The position numbers and the translations under genes are program-made. From contig NZ_MDVN01000018.1 in assembly GCF_002741945.1 (NCBI RefSeq), positions 62,001 through 126,000 of the forward strand: DNA of 64,000 bases. Direction: 5' to 3'. The DNA is from Gaetbulibacter sp. 4G1. GTDB lineage: Bacteria; Bacteroidota; Bacteroidia; Flavobacteriales; Flavobacteriaceae. Of this stretch, positions 9,378 through 18,866 are shown in pieces. Every line of letters begins with the position of its first letter. Position 1 is the first letter of the stretch. Below the pieces are notes generated by a model. That model saw nothing but the letters and a program-made list of their open reading frames with translations, was not told the DNA's origin and did not search any database.

Positions 9378-10202
9378 ATGAAAATAGACGCACATCAACA
9401 TTTTTGGAAATTTAATCCTGTTCGGGATGCTTGGATTGATGATTCGATGCAAATCATTCGAAAAGACTTTCTGCCTCAAGATTTAAAACCTATTCTAAAC
9501 GATAATAATATTGATGGATGTATTGCTGTACAAGCAGATCAAAGCGAAATTGAAACCGAATTTTTATTAGAAAATGCCAAGCAAAATCCATTTATTAAAG
9601 GGGTAGTTGGTTGGATAGATTTAAGAGCTTCAAATGTTGAAGACCGATTAGCGCACTACTCAAACAATTCTCTGTTCAAAGGAGTTCGCCATATTGTTCA
9701 AGCCGAGGCAAACGACTTTATGTTACTTAAAGATTTTCAAAATGGTATTAGTAAATTAGAGCAGTTTAATTTAACCTATGATATTTTAATATTTCCACCG
9801 CAAATAGAATCCGCTATTGATTTGGTGAATAAATTTCCAAATCAAAGATTTGTAATTGATCATATAGCAAAGCCATATATTAATACAGGAAGAATTGATG
9901 AGTGGAAAGCAAATATGATTGAATTGGCTAAGGCACAAAATGTACTATGCAAAGTATCAGGGATGGTTACTGAAGCCAATTTAAAGCACTGGAAAATTTC
10001 AGATTTCACACCCTATTTAGATGTTGTATTTAATGCCTTTGGAATAGATAGAATTTTATATGGTTCCGATTGGCCGGTCTGTTTACTGGCTGCAAAATAT
10101 GAACAACAATTACAACTTGTTCAAGATTATATTAAAGGTTTTTCAGAAAATGACAAGACAAAAATACTTGGAAGCAATGCTATTAAATTTTATAATTTAT
10201 AA
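9378..10202 (+). CDS. L-fuconolactonase, amidohydrolase (COG3618) family
   Basis: A TIM-barrel amidohydrolase of 274 residues, with the N-terminal HQH metal motif (His6, His8) followed by FWKF, and the C-terminal GSDWP at 229-233 carrying the conserved Asp. COG3618 members hydrolyse sugar lactones, and characterised members act on L-fucono-1,4-lactone. It has no signal peptide. In this locus it would hydrolyse the lactone made by fucose dehydrogenase to L-fuconate, the substrate of a dehydratase that is not in the window. The assignment rests on the family plus FucP, mutarotase and FAH hydrolase nearby. A rhamnono- or galactono-lactone is the main alternative. Confidence 0.85.
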   Translation: MKIDAHQHFWKFNPVRDAWIDDSMQIIRKDFLPQDLKPILNDNNIDGCIAVQADQSEIETEFLLENAKQNPFIKGVVGWIDLRASNVEDRLAHYSNNSLFKGVRHIVQAEANDFMLLKDFQNGISKLEQFNLTYDILIFPPQIESAIDLVNKFPNQRFVIDHIAKPYINTGRIDEWKANMIELAKAQNVLCKVSGMVTEANLKHWKISDFTPYLDVVFNAFGIDRILYGSDWPVCLLAAKYEQQLQLVQDYIKGFSENDKTKILGSNAIKFYNL

Positions 10203-10205
10203 ATC

Positions 10206-11615
10206 ATGAAAAAAATACATTTACTTATACTGCTACTGTTAACTGCAAATATCAGCTTCGCAAAAATTTGGTTACCGTCAATACTATCAGACAATATGGT
10301 ACTGCAACAAAATTCAAACGCTACTATTTGGGGTTGGACAACATCAACTGCTGAAACTATAGAAGTTATTGGTTCTTGGAATGGTGAGGTTGTTAAAGTA
10401 AAGGCCTACCAAGGAGTTTGGTCAGTGACTTTACCAACTACAAAGGCAGGAGGACCATATACAGTTACCATTAAAGGACATGAAGAAATAGTTTTAAGTA
10501 ATGTATTATTAGGAGAGGTCTGGTTATGCTCAGGACAATCTAATATGCAATGGACTCCAGAGAATGGACTTTTAAATGCCGAGGAAGAGATTAAAAAGGC
10601 TAATTACCCAAATATTAGATTTTTTCAGGTACCTCAAACCAAATCTATTACACCACAAGATGATTTAGTAGGAGATTGGACAGAATGTAAACCAGAAACT
10701 ATGCGAAAGTTTAGCTCTGTATCATATTTTTATGGAAAAGAATTATATCAAACATTAAATGTACCCATTGGTTTGATAAATTCTAGTTGGGGAGGCACAC
10801 CTGTTGAACCATGGATAAAAAAAGAATTGATAGAAAATGATGAAGAACTTAAAAAAGCAGCTAAAAAACTAAAAAGCTATGAATGGTGGCCAGGGTTGCC
10901 TGGAAATGCATATAACGGAATGATTTACCCTATTACAAAATTCAATATTGCTGGTGTTATTTGGTATCAAGGTGAATCTAATAGAGATAATGCATTTTCA
11001 TATTACAAATCATTCCCTTTACTTATCGAGTTTTGGAGAAAAGAATGGGGAAAAGAATTCCCTTTTTATTTTACGCAAATAGCCCCTTTTAATTATAAAA
11101 GTAAGACTAATATTGAAGCTGCAGTGGTAAGGGATGCACAATTATATACTATGTTAACACTTCCAAAAACTGGAATGGCGGTAACAAATGATATTGGGAA
11201 CTTAAAGAATATTCACCCCATAAATAAACAGGAAGTAAGCAAGCGGTTAGCACTTTGGGCATTGGTGAAAACTTACGGAGTGAAGGATCTTATGTTTAGC
11301 GGACCTATTTATAAATCAATGGAGATAAAAAAGAATAAAATAGTGCTTCATTTTGATTATGCAGAAAATGGTTTAGTAAAAAAAGAAAAGGAGTTAAGAG
11401 AGTTTTTTATTGCAGGAGAAGATCAAAAATTTTATCCAGCCATAGCAAAAATAAAAAATAACACCGTTGTTGTTAGTTCAAAAAAAGTAAAAAAACCAGT
11501 AGCTGTCCGTTTTGCATTTTCAGACACAGCATTACCTAATTTGTATAACATGTCAGGATTACCAGCCTCAGCTTTTAGAACTGATGATTGGAAAATTGAT
11601 ATAAATAATGACTAA
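10206..11615 (+). CDS. Sialate O-acetylesterase-type carbohydrate esterase, secreted
   Basis: A signal peptide ends near residue 19. A beta-sandwich segment leads into an SGNH esterase domain of the SASA type. The nucleophile Ser112 is in GQSNM (110-114), WYQGESN is at 253-259, and the DIGNLKNIHPINKQEV segment carries the catalytic Asp/His pair. Family enzymes remove O-acetyl groups from sialic acids or, commonly in gut and marine Bacteroidota, from other sugars. No sialidase is visible here, so deacetylation of a fucose-, galactose- or xylose-type residue is as likely. It lies 3 bases after the fuconolactonase stop and 12 bases before GH95. Confidence 0.85.
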   Translation: MKKIHLLILLLLTANISFAKIWLPSILSDNMVLQQNSNATIWGWTTSTAETIEVIGSWNGEVVKVKAYQGVWSVTLPTTKAGGPYTVTIKGHEEIVLSNVLLGEVWLCSGQSNMQWTPENGLLNAEEEIKKANYPNIRFFQVPQTKSITPQDDLVGDWTECKPETMRKFSSVSYFYGKELYQTLNVPIGLINSSWGGTPVEPWIKKELIENDEELKKAAKKLKSYEWWPGLPGNAYNGMIYPITKFNIAGVIWYQGESNRDNAFSYYKSFPLLIEFWRKEWGKEFPFYFTQIAPFNYKSKTNIEAAVVRDAQLYTMLTLPKTGMAVTNDIGNLKNIHPINKQEVSKRLALWALVKTYGVKDLMFSGPIYKSMEIKKNKIVLHFDYAENGLVKKEKELREFFIAGEDQKFYPAIAKIKNNTVVVSSKKVKKPVAVRFAFSDTALPNLYNMSGLPASAFRTDDWKIDINND

Positions 11616-11627
11616 CTTTTTTAGTAT

Positions 11628-14003
11628 ATGTATTTGAAACAAACTTTATTGATTCTTATTTTTATTACAGCGTTTTGTTCTTGTAACAAAACTCAAAACA
11701 AAGTAATAAGTGATCACAATTTAACTCTTTGGTATGAACAACCAGCTGCGACATGGATGCAGGCATTACCTGTTGGGAATGGACGTTTAGGCGCTATGGT
11801 TTTTGGAAATCCAAACCATGAAAGAATTCAATTAAATGAGGATTCTATGTGGCCTGGTGGTCCAGATTGGGGAGATTCAAAAGGAAATAAAAAAGATTTA
11901 GAAGAATTAAGACGGCTTTTAAAAAAAGGAGACGCTCATAAGGTTGATGAACTTATTGTAGAACGATTTTCGTATAAATCGGTTTTGCGGTCACATCAAA
12001 CCATGGGAGATTTGTTTATAGATTTTTTAAAAGATAGAGAAGTAGAAAATTACACAAGAACATTAAATTTAAATAATGCAGTATCAACTGTAAGTTATAC
12101 GTCAAGAGGTAATAATTATTCTCAAAGGGTTTTTGCTTCAGGAGCTGATGATGTATTAATTGTTGAGTTGGAGACTGATGCAAAAGAAGGAATGAATTTT
12201 AGTGTTTCCTTAAGCCGTCCAGAAGATAAAGGTAACAAGACAGTAACTATTTCAAACCCATCAAATGATGAGATTACTATGGAAGGGATGGTAACTCAAT
12301 ATGGAGGGAAAAAGATGAATGAGCCGTTCCCAATTGATTATGGCGTTAAGTTTGAAACAAGAGTAAAAACTAAGAGTTCATCAGGAAGTATAAAAGCTGA
12401 CCAAGGAAAATTGGTTTTAACAGGAGCTAAAAAGGTTACTATAATTTTGTCTTGTAAAACTTCTTTTTATCATGAAGACTATAAAGCTAGTAATAATGAT
12501 ATTTTAAGTAAGGTGTCAAATAAATCGTTTAATGAACTTCTAAAAAATCATATAGAGGACTATCAACAGTATTTTGATAGAGTTGAGCTAAGTTTAGGAG
12601 GAAAAGAATTAGATACTATTCCTACCGATAAAAGGTTACAGCGTATTAAAGATGGAGAAGATGACCCAGATTTAGCGGCTAAATTATTTCAATTTGGAAG
12701 ATATTTACTTATATCATCCTCAAGACCAGGAACAAATCCTGCTAATTTGCAAGGTATATGGAATGAGCATATTGAAGCCCCTTGGAACGCTGATTATCAT
12801 TTAAACATTAATTTACAAATGAATTATTGGCCAGCAGAGGTTACTAATTTAAGTGAAATGCATTTGCCTCTATTTGATTTTTCTAATCGTTTATTAGAAA
12901 GAGGTAAAATAACTGCAAAAGAGCAATACGGTATAGGAAAAGGAGCTGTAATGCATCATGCAACCGATTTGTGGGCTCCAGCTTGGATGCGAGCCGCAAG
13001 ACCATATTGGGGATCTTGGATTCATGGTGGTGGTTGGTTAGGACAACATTATTGGGAGCATTATAATTATACAAAAGATGATGAGTTTTTAAAAAAACAA
13101 GTATATCCGTATCTTAAATCAATAGCAGAGTTTTATACCGAATGGCTCGTTTGGGATGAGAATACCCAAAAATGGGTTTCTACACCAGAGACTTCTCCAG
13201 AAAACTCTTATTTTGCTAAAGATGGTAAACCAGCGGCAATTTCATATGGTGCTGCTATGGGGCATCAAATAATTGCAGAAGTTTTTGATAATGTATTAAA
13301 AGCTGCTAAAATTTTGAATATTGAAGACGATTTTACAAAAGATGTAAGATCAAAAAGAGAAAAGCTATTTCCTGGAGTAGTAGTAAGTAATGAAGGACGT
13401 ATTTTAGAATGGAATGAAGCTTATGGTGAACCCGAAAAAGGACACAGACATATGTCGCATTTATATGCATTGCACCCAAGTAATCAAATTACCGTTGCAG
13501 ATACTGTTGCCTTTAAAGCAGCACAAAAAACAATTGATTATAGGTTAGAACATGGAGGTGCAGGAACTGGGTGGAGTAGAGCGTGGATGATTAATGTTAA
13601 TGCACGATTGTTAAACACAGATTCTGCAGAAGAAAATATTAGAAAGTTTTTTCAAATATCTATTGCTGATAACTTGTTTGACGAGCACCCTCCTTTTCAA
13701 ATCGATGGAAATTTTGGATATACTGCTGGTGTAGCTGAGTTGTTAATGCAATCTCATGAGCCTCTTATAAGAATACTTCCAGCTTTACCAAAAAACTGGC
13801 AAACAGGTAATGTTAAAGGTTTAAAGGCAAGAGGAAATGTAGAAGTAGATATTGAATGGAAAGAAGGAAAGTTGGTAAAAGTTGGGTTATTGGCAAAAAA
13901 TGAAGGAATTTATAAAATTCAGTACGGGTCATTAATGAGTGAAGTAAAGTTACCTAAAAACGAAAAAATATGGTTAAATAATAGCCTTAGTATAGTAAAG
14001 TAA
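11628..14003 (+). CDS. GH95 alpha-L-fucosidase (or alpha-L-galactosidase), lipoprotein
   Basis: The lipobox ends at Cys19. The protein shows the GH95 hallmarks: an opening LWYEQPAATWMQALPVGNG beta-sandwich, NLQGIWN, then NADYHLNINLQMNYW from residue 387 with the Asn pair (393/395), the acid Glu525 in TSPENS, and Asp693 in QIDGNFG. The length (791) is typical. GH95 inverts terminal alpha-1,2-L-fucose, and some members take alpha-L-galactose. All catalytic positions are intact. As the only clear fucosidase in the window it is the likely source of free fucose for the FucP and fuconate genes downstream. It belongs to the tight + strand operon. Confidence 0.94.
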   Translation: MYLKQTLLILIFITAFCSCNKTQNKVISDHNLTLWYEQPAATWMQALPVGNGRLGAMVFGNPNHERIQLNEDSMWPGGPDWGDSKGNKKDLEELRRLLKKGDAHKVDELIVERFSYKSVLRSHQTMGDLFIDFLKDREVENYTRTLNLNNAVSTVSYTSRGNNYSQRVFASGADDVLIVELETDAKEGMNFSVSLSRPEDKGNKTVTISNPSNDEITMEGMVTQYGGKKMNEPFPIDYGVKFETRVKTKSSSGSIKADQGKLVLTGAKKVTIILSCKTSFYHEDYKASNNDILSKVSNKSFNELLKNHIEDYQQYFDRVELSLGGKELDTIPTDKRLQRIKDGEDDPDLAAKLFQFGRYLLISSSRPGTNPANLQGIWNEHIEAPWNADYHLNINLQMNYWPAEVTNLSEMHLPLFDFSNRLLERGKITAKEQYGIGKGAVMHHATDLWAPAWMRAARPYWGSWIHGGGWLGQHYWEHYNYTKDDEFLKKQVYPYLKSIAEFYTEWLVWDENTQKWVSTPETSPENSYFAKDGKPAAISYGAAMGHQIIAEVFDNVLKAAKILNIEDDFTKDVRSKREKLFPGVVVSNEGRILEWNEAYGEPEKGHRHMSHLYALHPSNQITVADTVAFKAAQKTIDYRLEHGGAGTGWSRAWMINVNARLLNTDSAEENIRKFFQISIADNLFDEHPPFQIDGNFGYTAGVAELLMQSHEPLIRILPALPKNWQTGNVKGLKARGNVEVDIEWKEGKLVKVGLLAKNEGIYKIQYGSLMSEVKLPKNEKIWLNNSLSIVK

Positions 14004-14062
14004 AAGCATTATAGAGTGGAATGTTACATATAGTCACCCAAAAGAATTTAGTTATAAAGCAA

Positions 14063-16861
14063 ATGAAGTGTTTTAAAAAAGAGCAGATTATAATTTTACT
14101 TTTTTTATTCTTAGGTTTTAATAATTTAGCAAAAGCACAATCTCAAGTACATTTAAAAGACTTGCAAGTTTCACTGGCGCAACAAACCTATAGCGCACCT
14201 ACAATTAATAAATCTGTTACAGGAGAGTCATTATCCATAGCAGGAATCCCTTATAAAAATGGTGTTGGTGTGCATTCCAAATCTATTATTAAAATTAAAA
14301 CTAATGATTCTCGCTCTTTTACAGCAAAAGTTGGTGTTAACGATTCCAAGATAGATTATGGGTTAAAAACTATTAAAACCATCCCTTTAACTAATGGAAA
14401 GCGAATTTTTTATAATGTAACACAAACAAAGAAGCAATTTTTAGGTGTAGAAGGAATAGATGGTAAGGTAAACAAAGGGACCGTTGTATTTATAATACGC
14501 CATAATGGGAAAGAGATTTTTAATAGTGGGATTATGAAACAAGGTGATTCTGCTAAAGAAATAAAGCTGAAAATAGACAGAGGTATTTTAGAATTAATTG
14601 TTGAAAATGCTGAAGGTGACCCAAGTGGAGATCACGCTATTTGGGCTGACGCTATGTTTGATTATTTTGAAATTCCACCAGTAGTAGTTTCTGAAGAATT
14701 TCAAGGAAAAGTAACAGAGCAACCAGATGAATTGAAAACTAAATTGAAAAGTATAATTCAAAGCTTACCAGAAATAAGTTTCCCACTTAAAGAACCAGAT
14801 TATGATTGGTTAGTAAATAATGATAAAGTAAAAGCAAATGTATATAAAACAGAAAGTGGAAAAGACATTGTGCTTTCAAATGGTTTAATAGCTAGGGTTT
14901 TTAGAGTGACTCCTAATTTAGCAACTATAGACTATGTTAACCAAATGACAGGAGAAAGTATGCTAAGAAGTGTTTCAAATGAAGGGGTTTTAACTATAGA
15001 TGGCAAAGACTACCAAATTGGAGGGTTGAGTAAGCAACCAGAGTACGGGTACACTTTAATGAAATGGGTAGATGCACTTTCTGCAGTTCAAAATTCTTTT
15101 GCAATTGAAAACATTGAAATTAAAGAACTAACAGATAGACTATTTTGGAAACGAGTGCGTTGGGCTTCAAATACAAAAATGCCAACAGGAAAAGAATTGG
15201 TTTTTACGCTTTCAAAAGATGGAATTAAAGTTAGAGTACATTATGTACTATACGATGGCATTCCTACACTTAGCAAATGGATAGAAGTTATTAATGAATC
15301 AAAATTTATGATTCAGTTGAATAAATTTAAGTTAGAACAACTAGCTATGGTTGAAGGTGAAAATTTAGTAGATACACCAAAGCATTGGGTGAAACCAAAT
15401 ATTCATATTGAAAGTGACTATGCGTTTGGAGCTATGCAGCAAAAAACTTCTGACAAAACGACGTATTGGGAAAAAGATAAGCGTTACACTTCTCAAACAA
15501 ATTACCCTTTAAATTTACCATGTTTATTAGAAATAAAACCACCTTTAGGACCAGATGTAGGAATTCCAATAGGAAAATCATTAACAACCTTTAGGGTTTG
15601 GGAAACACCACTAGACAGTAAAGACCAAGAACGGGTTGGCTTGTTTAAAAGAAAACTGTATCGAACCATTTCACCTTGGGTTACTGAAAACCCAATGTTT
15701 CTACATTTAACTTCTACCGACCCTAAAATTATAAAAAGAGCAGTAGATCAATGTGCAGAAACGGGTTATGAAATGATTATTCTGAGCTTTGGTAGTGGTT
15801 TAGATATGGAAAAAGAAGACGAATCATACTATCAGAAATTCAAAGTGTTACGAGAATATGCCAACTCTAAAGGCATTGAATTAGGAGGTTATTCTTTATT
15901 ATCTAGTAGATGGATTAGTGATGAGGTAGACGTTATAAATCCTAAAACAGGAAAACGAGGAGGAATGATTTTTGGTTCTTCACCATGTTTAAGTAGTGAA
16001 TGGGGATATGATTATTTCAAGAAAATTAAAAAATTCTTTACTAAAACAGGAATGCAGGTTTTTGAAAACGATGGCTCCTATCCTGGGAATGTTTGCGCTT
16101 CCACAAAACATAAGCACCATAATGGATTAGAAGATTCTCAATGGAAACAATATGCTCAAATTCAAGGTTTATATAAATGGATGCGATCAGAAGGTATTTA
16201 TATGAATATACCAGATTTTTATATCAATTCAGGGTCCAATAAAACAGGAATAGGATATAGAGAGGTTAACTGGTCATTGCCTAGAAATAGACAACTAGTT
16301 CTTGGTAGAATGAACATTTATGACGGCTTATGGGATAGAATACCTAGTATGAATTGGACTTTTGTGCCTTTAACAGAATACCACGGAGGAGGTGCTGCTG
16401 CTACATTAGAACCTTTAAATGATCACTTGTTAGATTATGAAAATCAAATGATACAAAATTATGGATCTGGTGTACAAGCTTGTTATAGAGGCCCGCGATT
16501 GTTTGATACGCCAAAGACAAAGCAAGTTGTTATTAAAGTAGTTAATTGGTATAAAAAATATCGAGAAATACTTAATAGCGATATTATTCATTTGAAGCGT
16601 CCTTCTGGAAAAAATTGGGATGGTTTTTTGCATGTAAATCCTAGCTTAAAAGAAAAAGGACTAGCTTTATTTTTTAATCCAACAGACAAAGATATGGAGA
16701 GAGAAATAAAACTACCTCTTTACTATACTGGACTTACCGAAGATGTTTTGATAAGGGAAAAAGAAGGAAAAGCTTTAAAGTATAAATTGGAACGAGATTA
16801 TAGTGTAAAAATTAATGTTGCAATACCAGCAAATTCGTATCAATGGATTGTGATTGAATAA
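14063..16861 (+). CDS. NPCBM-domain protein with large uncharacterised domain; candidate glycoside hydrolase
   Basis: I prefer the ATG at 14063 because a normal signal peptide (MKCFKKEQ plus hydrophobic core, ending AKAQS) begins there; an in-frame ATG at 14021 would add 14 residues. Residues about 25-200 form an NPCBM domain (GVGVHS, then VEGIDG and ENAEGDPSGDHAIWADA), which binds galactose-type sugars. The other ~700 residues look like a beta-sandwich domain followed by a barrel with acidic segments (ILSFGSG, FENDGSYPG, PDFYINSGSN, LTEYHGG) that recall clan GH-D alpha-galactosidases. I do not recognise a CAZy family. It follows GH95 by 59 bases. The carbohydrate role is well supported; the enzyme function is inference. 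Confidence 0.62.
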   Translation: MKCFKKEQIIILLFLFLGFNNLAKAQSQVHLKDLQVSLAQQTYSAPTINKSVTGESLSIAGIPYKNGVGVHSKSIIKIKTNDSRSFTAKVGVNDSKIDYGLKTIKTIPLTNGKRIFYNVTQTKKQFLGVEGIDGKVNKGTVVFIIRHNGKEIFNSGIMKQGDSAKEIKLKIDRGILELIVENAEGDPSGDHAIWADAMFDYFEIPPVVVSEEFQGKVTEQPDELKTKLKSIIQSLPEISFPLKEPDYDWLVNNDKVKANVYKTESGKDIVLSNGLIARVFRVTPNLATIDYVNQMTGESMLRSVSNEGVLTIDGKDYQIGGLSKQPEYGYTLMKWVDALSAVQNSFAIENIEIKELTDRLFWKRVRWASNTKMPTGKELVFTLSKDGIKVRVHYVLYDGIPTLSKWIEVINESKFMIQLNKFKLEQLAMVEGENLVDTPKHWVKPNIHIESDYAFGAMQQKTSDKTTYWEKDKRYTSQTNYPLNLPCLLEIKPPLGPDVGIPIGKSLTTFRVWETPLDSKDQERVGLFKRKLYRTISPWVTENPMFLHLTSTDPKIIKRAVDQCAETGYEMIILSFGSGLDMEKEDESYYQKFKVLREYANSKGIELGGYSLLSSRWISDEVDVINPKTGKRGGMIFGSSPCLSSEWGYDYFKKIKKFFTKTGMQVFENDGSYPGNVCASTKHKHHNGLEDSQWKQYAQIQGLYKWMRSEGIYMNIPDFYINSGSNKTGIGYREVNWSLPRNRQLVLGRMNIYDGLWDRIPSMNWTFVPLTEYHGGGAAATLEPLNDHLLDYENQMIQNYGSGVQACYRGPRLFDTPKTKQVVIKVVNWYKKYREILNSDIIHLKRPSGKNWDGFLHVNPSLKEKGLALFFNPTDKDMEREIKLPLYYTGLTEDVLIREKEGKALKYKLERDYSVKINVAIPANSYQWIVIE

Positions 16862-16946
16862 TAGTGAAAATTAAATATTTTAAGCAAAAAAAATATTAAA
16901 GTTGACTTGCATGAAAAGTAATGATAAACTAAAAAAGGAAAGAAAT

Positions 16947-17855
16947 ATGAAAACAATTTTAAAAGCAAGTATGGTATTATTGCTACTAATATGTACTTTT
17001 TTTTCCTGTAATCCTAAATTAGAAGAAAGGCCTAAGCAACTTGTAAAACATGTTGTTTTGATAGGTTCAGATGGTTTTGGAGCCTATGCTTTTAAAAAGG
17101 CTAAAGTACCTAACTTAAGAAGGCTTATGGAAGAAGGATCTTACTCATTAAAAGCAAGATCAGTATTGCCATCATCAAGTGCAGTAAATTGGGCATCCAT
17201 GATTATGGGTTCCGGACCAGAGTTACATGGTTATACAGAATGGGGCAGTAAAACACCTGAATTACCATCAAGAATTATAGGTAAAGGAAACATATATCCT
17301 ACTATTTTTAGTTTAATAGATGAACAATTACCAGAGAGCAAAAAAGGGGTGTCTTATACTTGGGGCGGTATAGGCTACCTCTTCGAAAAGGATATGGTTG
17401 ATTTGGATTTTAATGGGAAATCTGATGAAGAAACAAAAGATAAAGCCTTAAATTTTATTATAAATGAGAAACCAACTTTAAGCTTTATTCATTTTGACGA
17501 ACCAGATGGTGCTGGACACAGTATAGGACATGATACACCAGAATACTATGAAGCCGTAGAGAAAATAGATAGTTTAATAGGAAATATTATTAACGCTTTG
17601 GAGATGAATGATTTATTAGATGATACGGCAATTATTTTTTCATCAGATCATGGAGGTATAGGTAAAGGACATGGCGGAAAAACCTTAGAAGAAATAGAAA
17701 TTCCTTGGATTCTATATGGTAAAAATATACCAAAAAAAGGAAAACTTAACTCAAGTATTGTAACTTATGACACAGCAGCTACTATTGCTTACCTTTTAGG
17801 GTTGGAAACTCCAAGGTTTTGGAGAGGAAAACCAATAACTGAAGCTTTTAATTAG
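16947..17855 (+). CDS. NPP-like alkaline-phosphatase-superfamily phosphoesterase, lipoprotein
   Basis: The start at 16947 is chosen because a lipoprotein signal (MKTILK, hydrophobic core, FFSC with Cys21) begins there, behind an A/G-rich GGAAAG. A TTG at 16902 and an ATG at 16911 are in frame but would put charged residues before the signal. The domain is that of type I phosphodiesterases/nucleotide pyrophosphatases: IGSDGFGA (first metal Asp), PSSSAVNWASM with the Ser (codon 17178) where NPPs have the nucleophile, DEPDGAGHSIGH and SSDHGG for metals. Ser instead of Thr at the nucleophile is seen in phosphatases and some NPPs. It should cleave a phosphate mono- or diester; the substrate is unknown. 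It is the third phosphoesterase in the locus. Confidence 0.78.
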   Translation: MKTILKASMVLLLLICTFFSCNPKLEERPKQLVKHVVLIGSDGFGAYAFKKAKVPNLRRLMEEGSYSLKARSVLPSSSAVNWASMIMGSGPELHGYTEWGSKTPELPSRIIGKGNIYPTIFSLIDEQLPESKKGVSYTWGGIGYLFEKDMVDLDFNGKSDEETKDKALNFIINEKPTLSFIHFDEPDGAGHSIGHDTPEYYEAVEKIDSLIGNIINALEMNDLLDDTAIIFSSDHGGIGKGHGGKTLEEIEIPWILYGKNIPKKGKLNSSIVTYDTAATIAYLLGLETPRFWRGKPITEAFN

Positions 17856-17909
17856 TATTTATATGAATTAATAATTATAGTACATAGCAAAAAAAGTATC
17901 ATATAAGGT

Positions 17910-17959
17910 TGTTTAAACAGTGGATTTTTGAACAATCAAAAATTAGATTTGTTACCTTG
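17910..17959 (+). promoter_or_regulatory. Promoter and palindrome upstream of the fucose-uptake genes
   Basis: TTTTTG at 17925-17930 and TACCTTG at 17953-17959, 22 bases apart, resemble the Bacteroidota -33/-7 pair. A perfect 10-bp palindrome TGTTTAAACA at 17910-17919 sits just upstream, a possible regulator site. The 157-base gap before the SDR gene and its start here suggest a separate transcript for 18013-23348. The -7 is not a perfect TAnnTTTG. Confidence 0.42.
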
Positions 17960-18012
17960 CGTTATACGCGTTTATTTTATGAATGTCTTAATTATGTAAT
18001 ACAAACATTAAA

Positions 18013-18792
18013 GTGGATTTAAATTTAAAAAATAAAGTTATTATTGTTACTGGTGGATCTAAAGGTATAGGTTTAGGGATTACTGAGGCATTACTAAAGG
18101 AAGGAGCAATACCTGTAATAGTTAGTAGAAATAGAGCTAGTGTTGAAGGTGTTATTAATAAAATACTTTCAAATGGAAAAGAAGCGCATTATGCTATTGC
18201 TGAATTAACAGATCCTCAGCAATGTAAAAAAGCAGTTGAGATAGCAATTGAAAAATATGGTCGCATTGATGGAGTTGTAAATAATGCAGGAGTAAATGAT
18301 GGTGTAAGTTTAGAACATGGAAACTATGAAGATTTTATAGAATCATTAAAACGTAATTTAGTGCATTATTATCTTATTGTTCATCATGCTTTACCAGAAC
18401 TTAAAAAAAGCAAAGGTAGTATTGTAAATATAGGTTCTAAAACATCGTTAACAGGGCAAGGAGGTACATCTGGTTATGCGGCAGCCAATGGAGGCAGAAA
18501 TGCATTAACACGGGAATGGGCAGTAGAATTATTACCCTATAATATTAGAGTAAACGCACTAATTGTTGCCGAATGTTATACACCGCTGTACGAAAAATGG
18601 ATAAAAACTTTTGATAATCCAGAAGAGCGTTTAAAACAAATAACCGATAAAATACCTCTGGAGAATAGAATGACCACTGCTGAGGAAATAGCAGATATGG
18701 TCGTGTTTTTACTTTCAGAAAAATCTAGCCATACTACCGGACAATTAATTTTTGTTGATGGCGGATATACACATTTAGATAGAGCATTATGA
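18013..18792 (+). CDS. SDR-family L-fucose dehydrogenase (predicted), YxxxN active site
   Basis: It starts with GTG; TGGSKGIG (cofactor loop) then falls near residues 14-21, as expected. NNAGV is at about 95. The catalytic Ser142 and Tyr155 have the standard 13-residue spacing, but the residue four after Tyr is Asn159 (codon aat), not the usual Lys. The C-terminus (IVAECYTPLYEKW and GGYTHLDRAL) matches my memory of bacterial L-fucose dehydrogenases that oxidise fucose to fuconolactone with NAD(P). FucP follows by 74 bases. It could instead be the 2-keto-3-deoxyfuconate dehydrogenase; the C-terminal motif favours the first step. The Asn substitution is read directly from the DNA. Confidence 0.75.
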   Translation: MDLNLKNKVIIVTGGSKGIGLGITEALLKEGAIPVIVSRNRASVEGVINKILSNGKEAHYAIAELTDPQQCKKAVEIAIEKYGRIDGVVNNAGVNDGVSLEHGNYEDFIESLKRNLVHYYLIVHHALPELKKSKGSIVNIGSKTSLTGQGGTSGYAAANGGRNALTREWAVELLPYNIRVNALIVAECYTPLYEKWIKTFDNPEERLKQITDKIPLENRMTTAEEIADMVVFLLSEKSSHTTGQLIFVDGGYTHLDRAL

Positions 18793-18866
18793 GTTGTTCG
18801 GCGAAAAAAATATAAAAGATTAAAATAGTTCAGTAATTTTTAACCCATTATTAATACCAATTAAAA

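Noticed and set aside
12883-13074. Minus-strand reading frame inside GH95, and similar frames opposite other genes
   Set aside because: They lie fully within strong genes, lack family features and have no start context; treated as shadows.
16902-16946. Longer N-terminus for the NPP-like lipoprotein from TTG 16902 or ATG 16911
   Set aside because: It would place a charged 12-15 residue stretch before a clear lipoprotein signal; ATG 16947 fits better.
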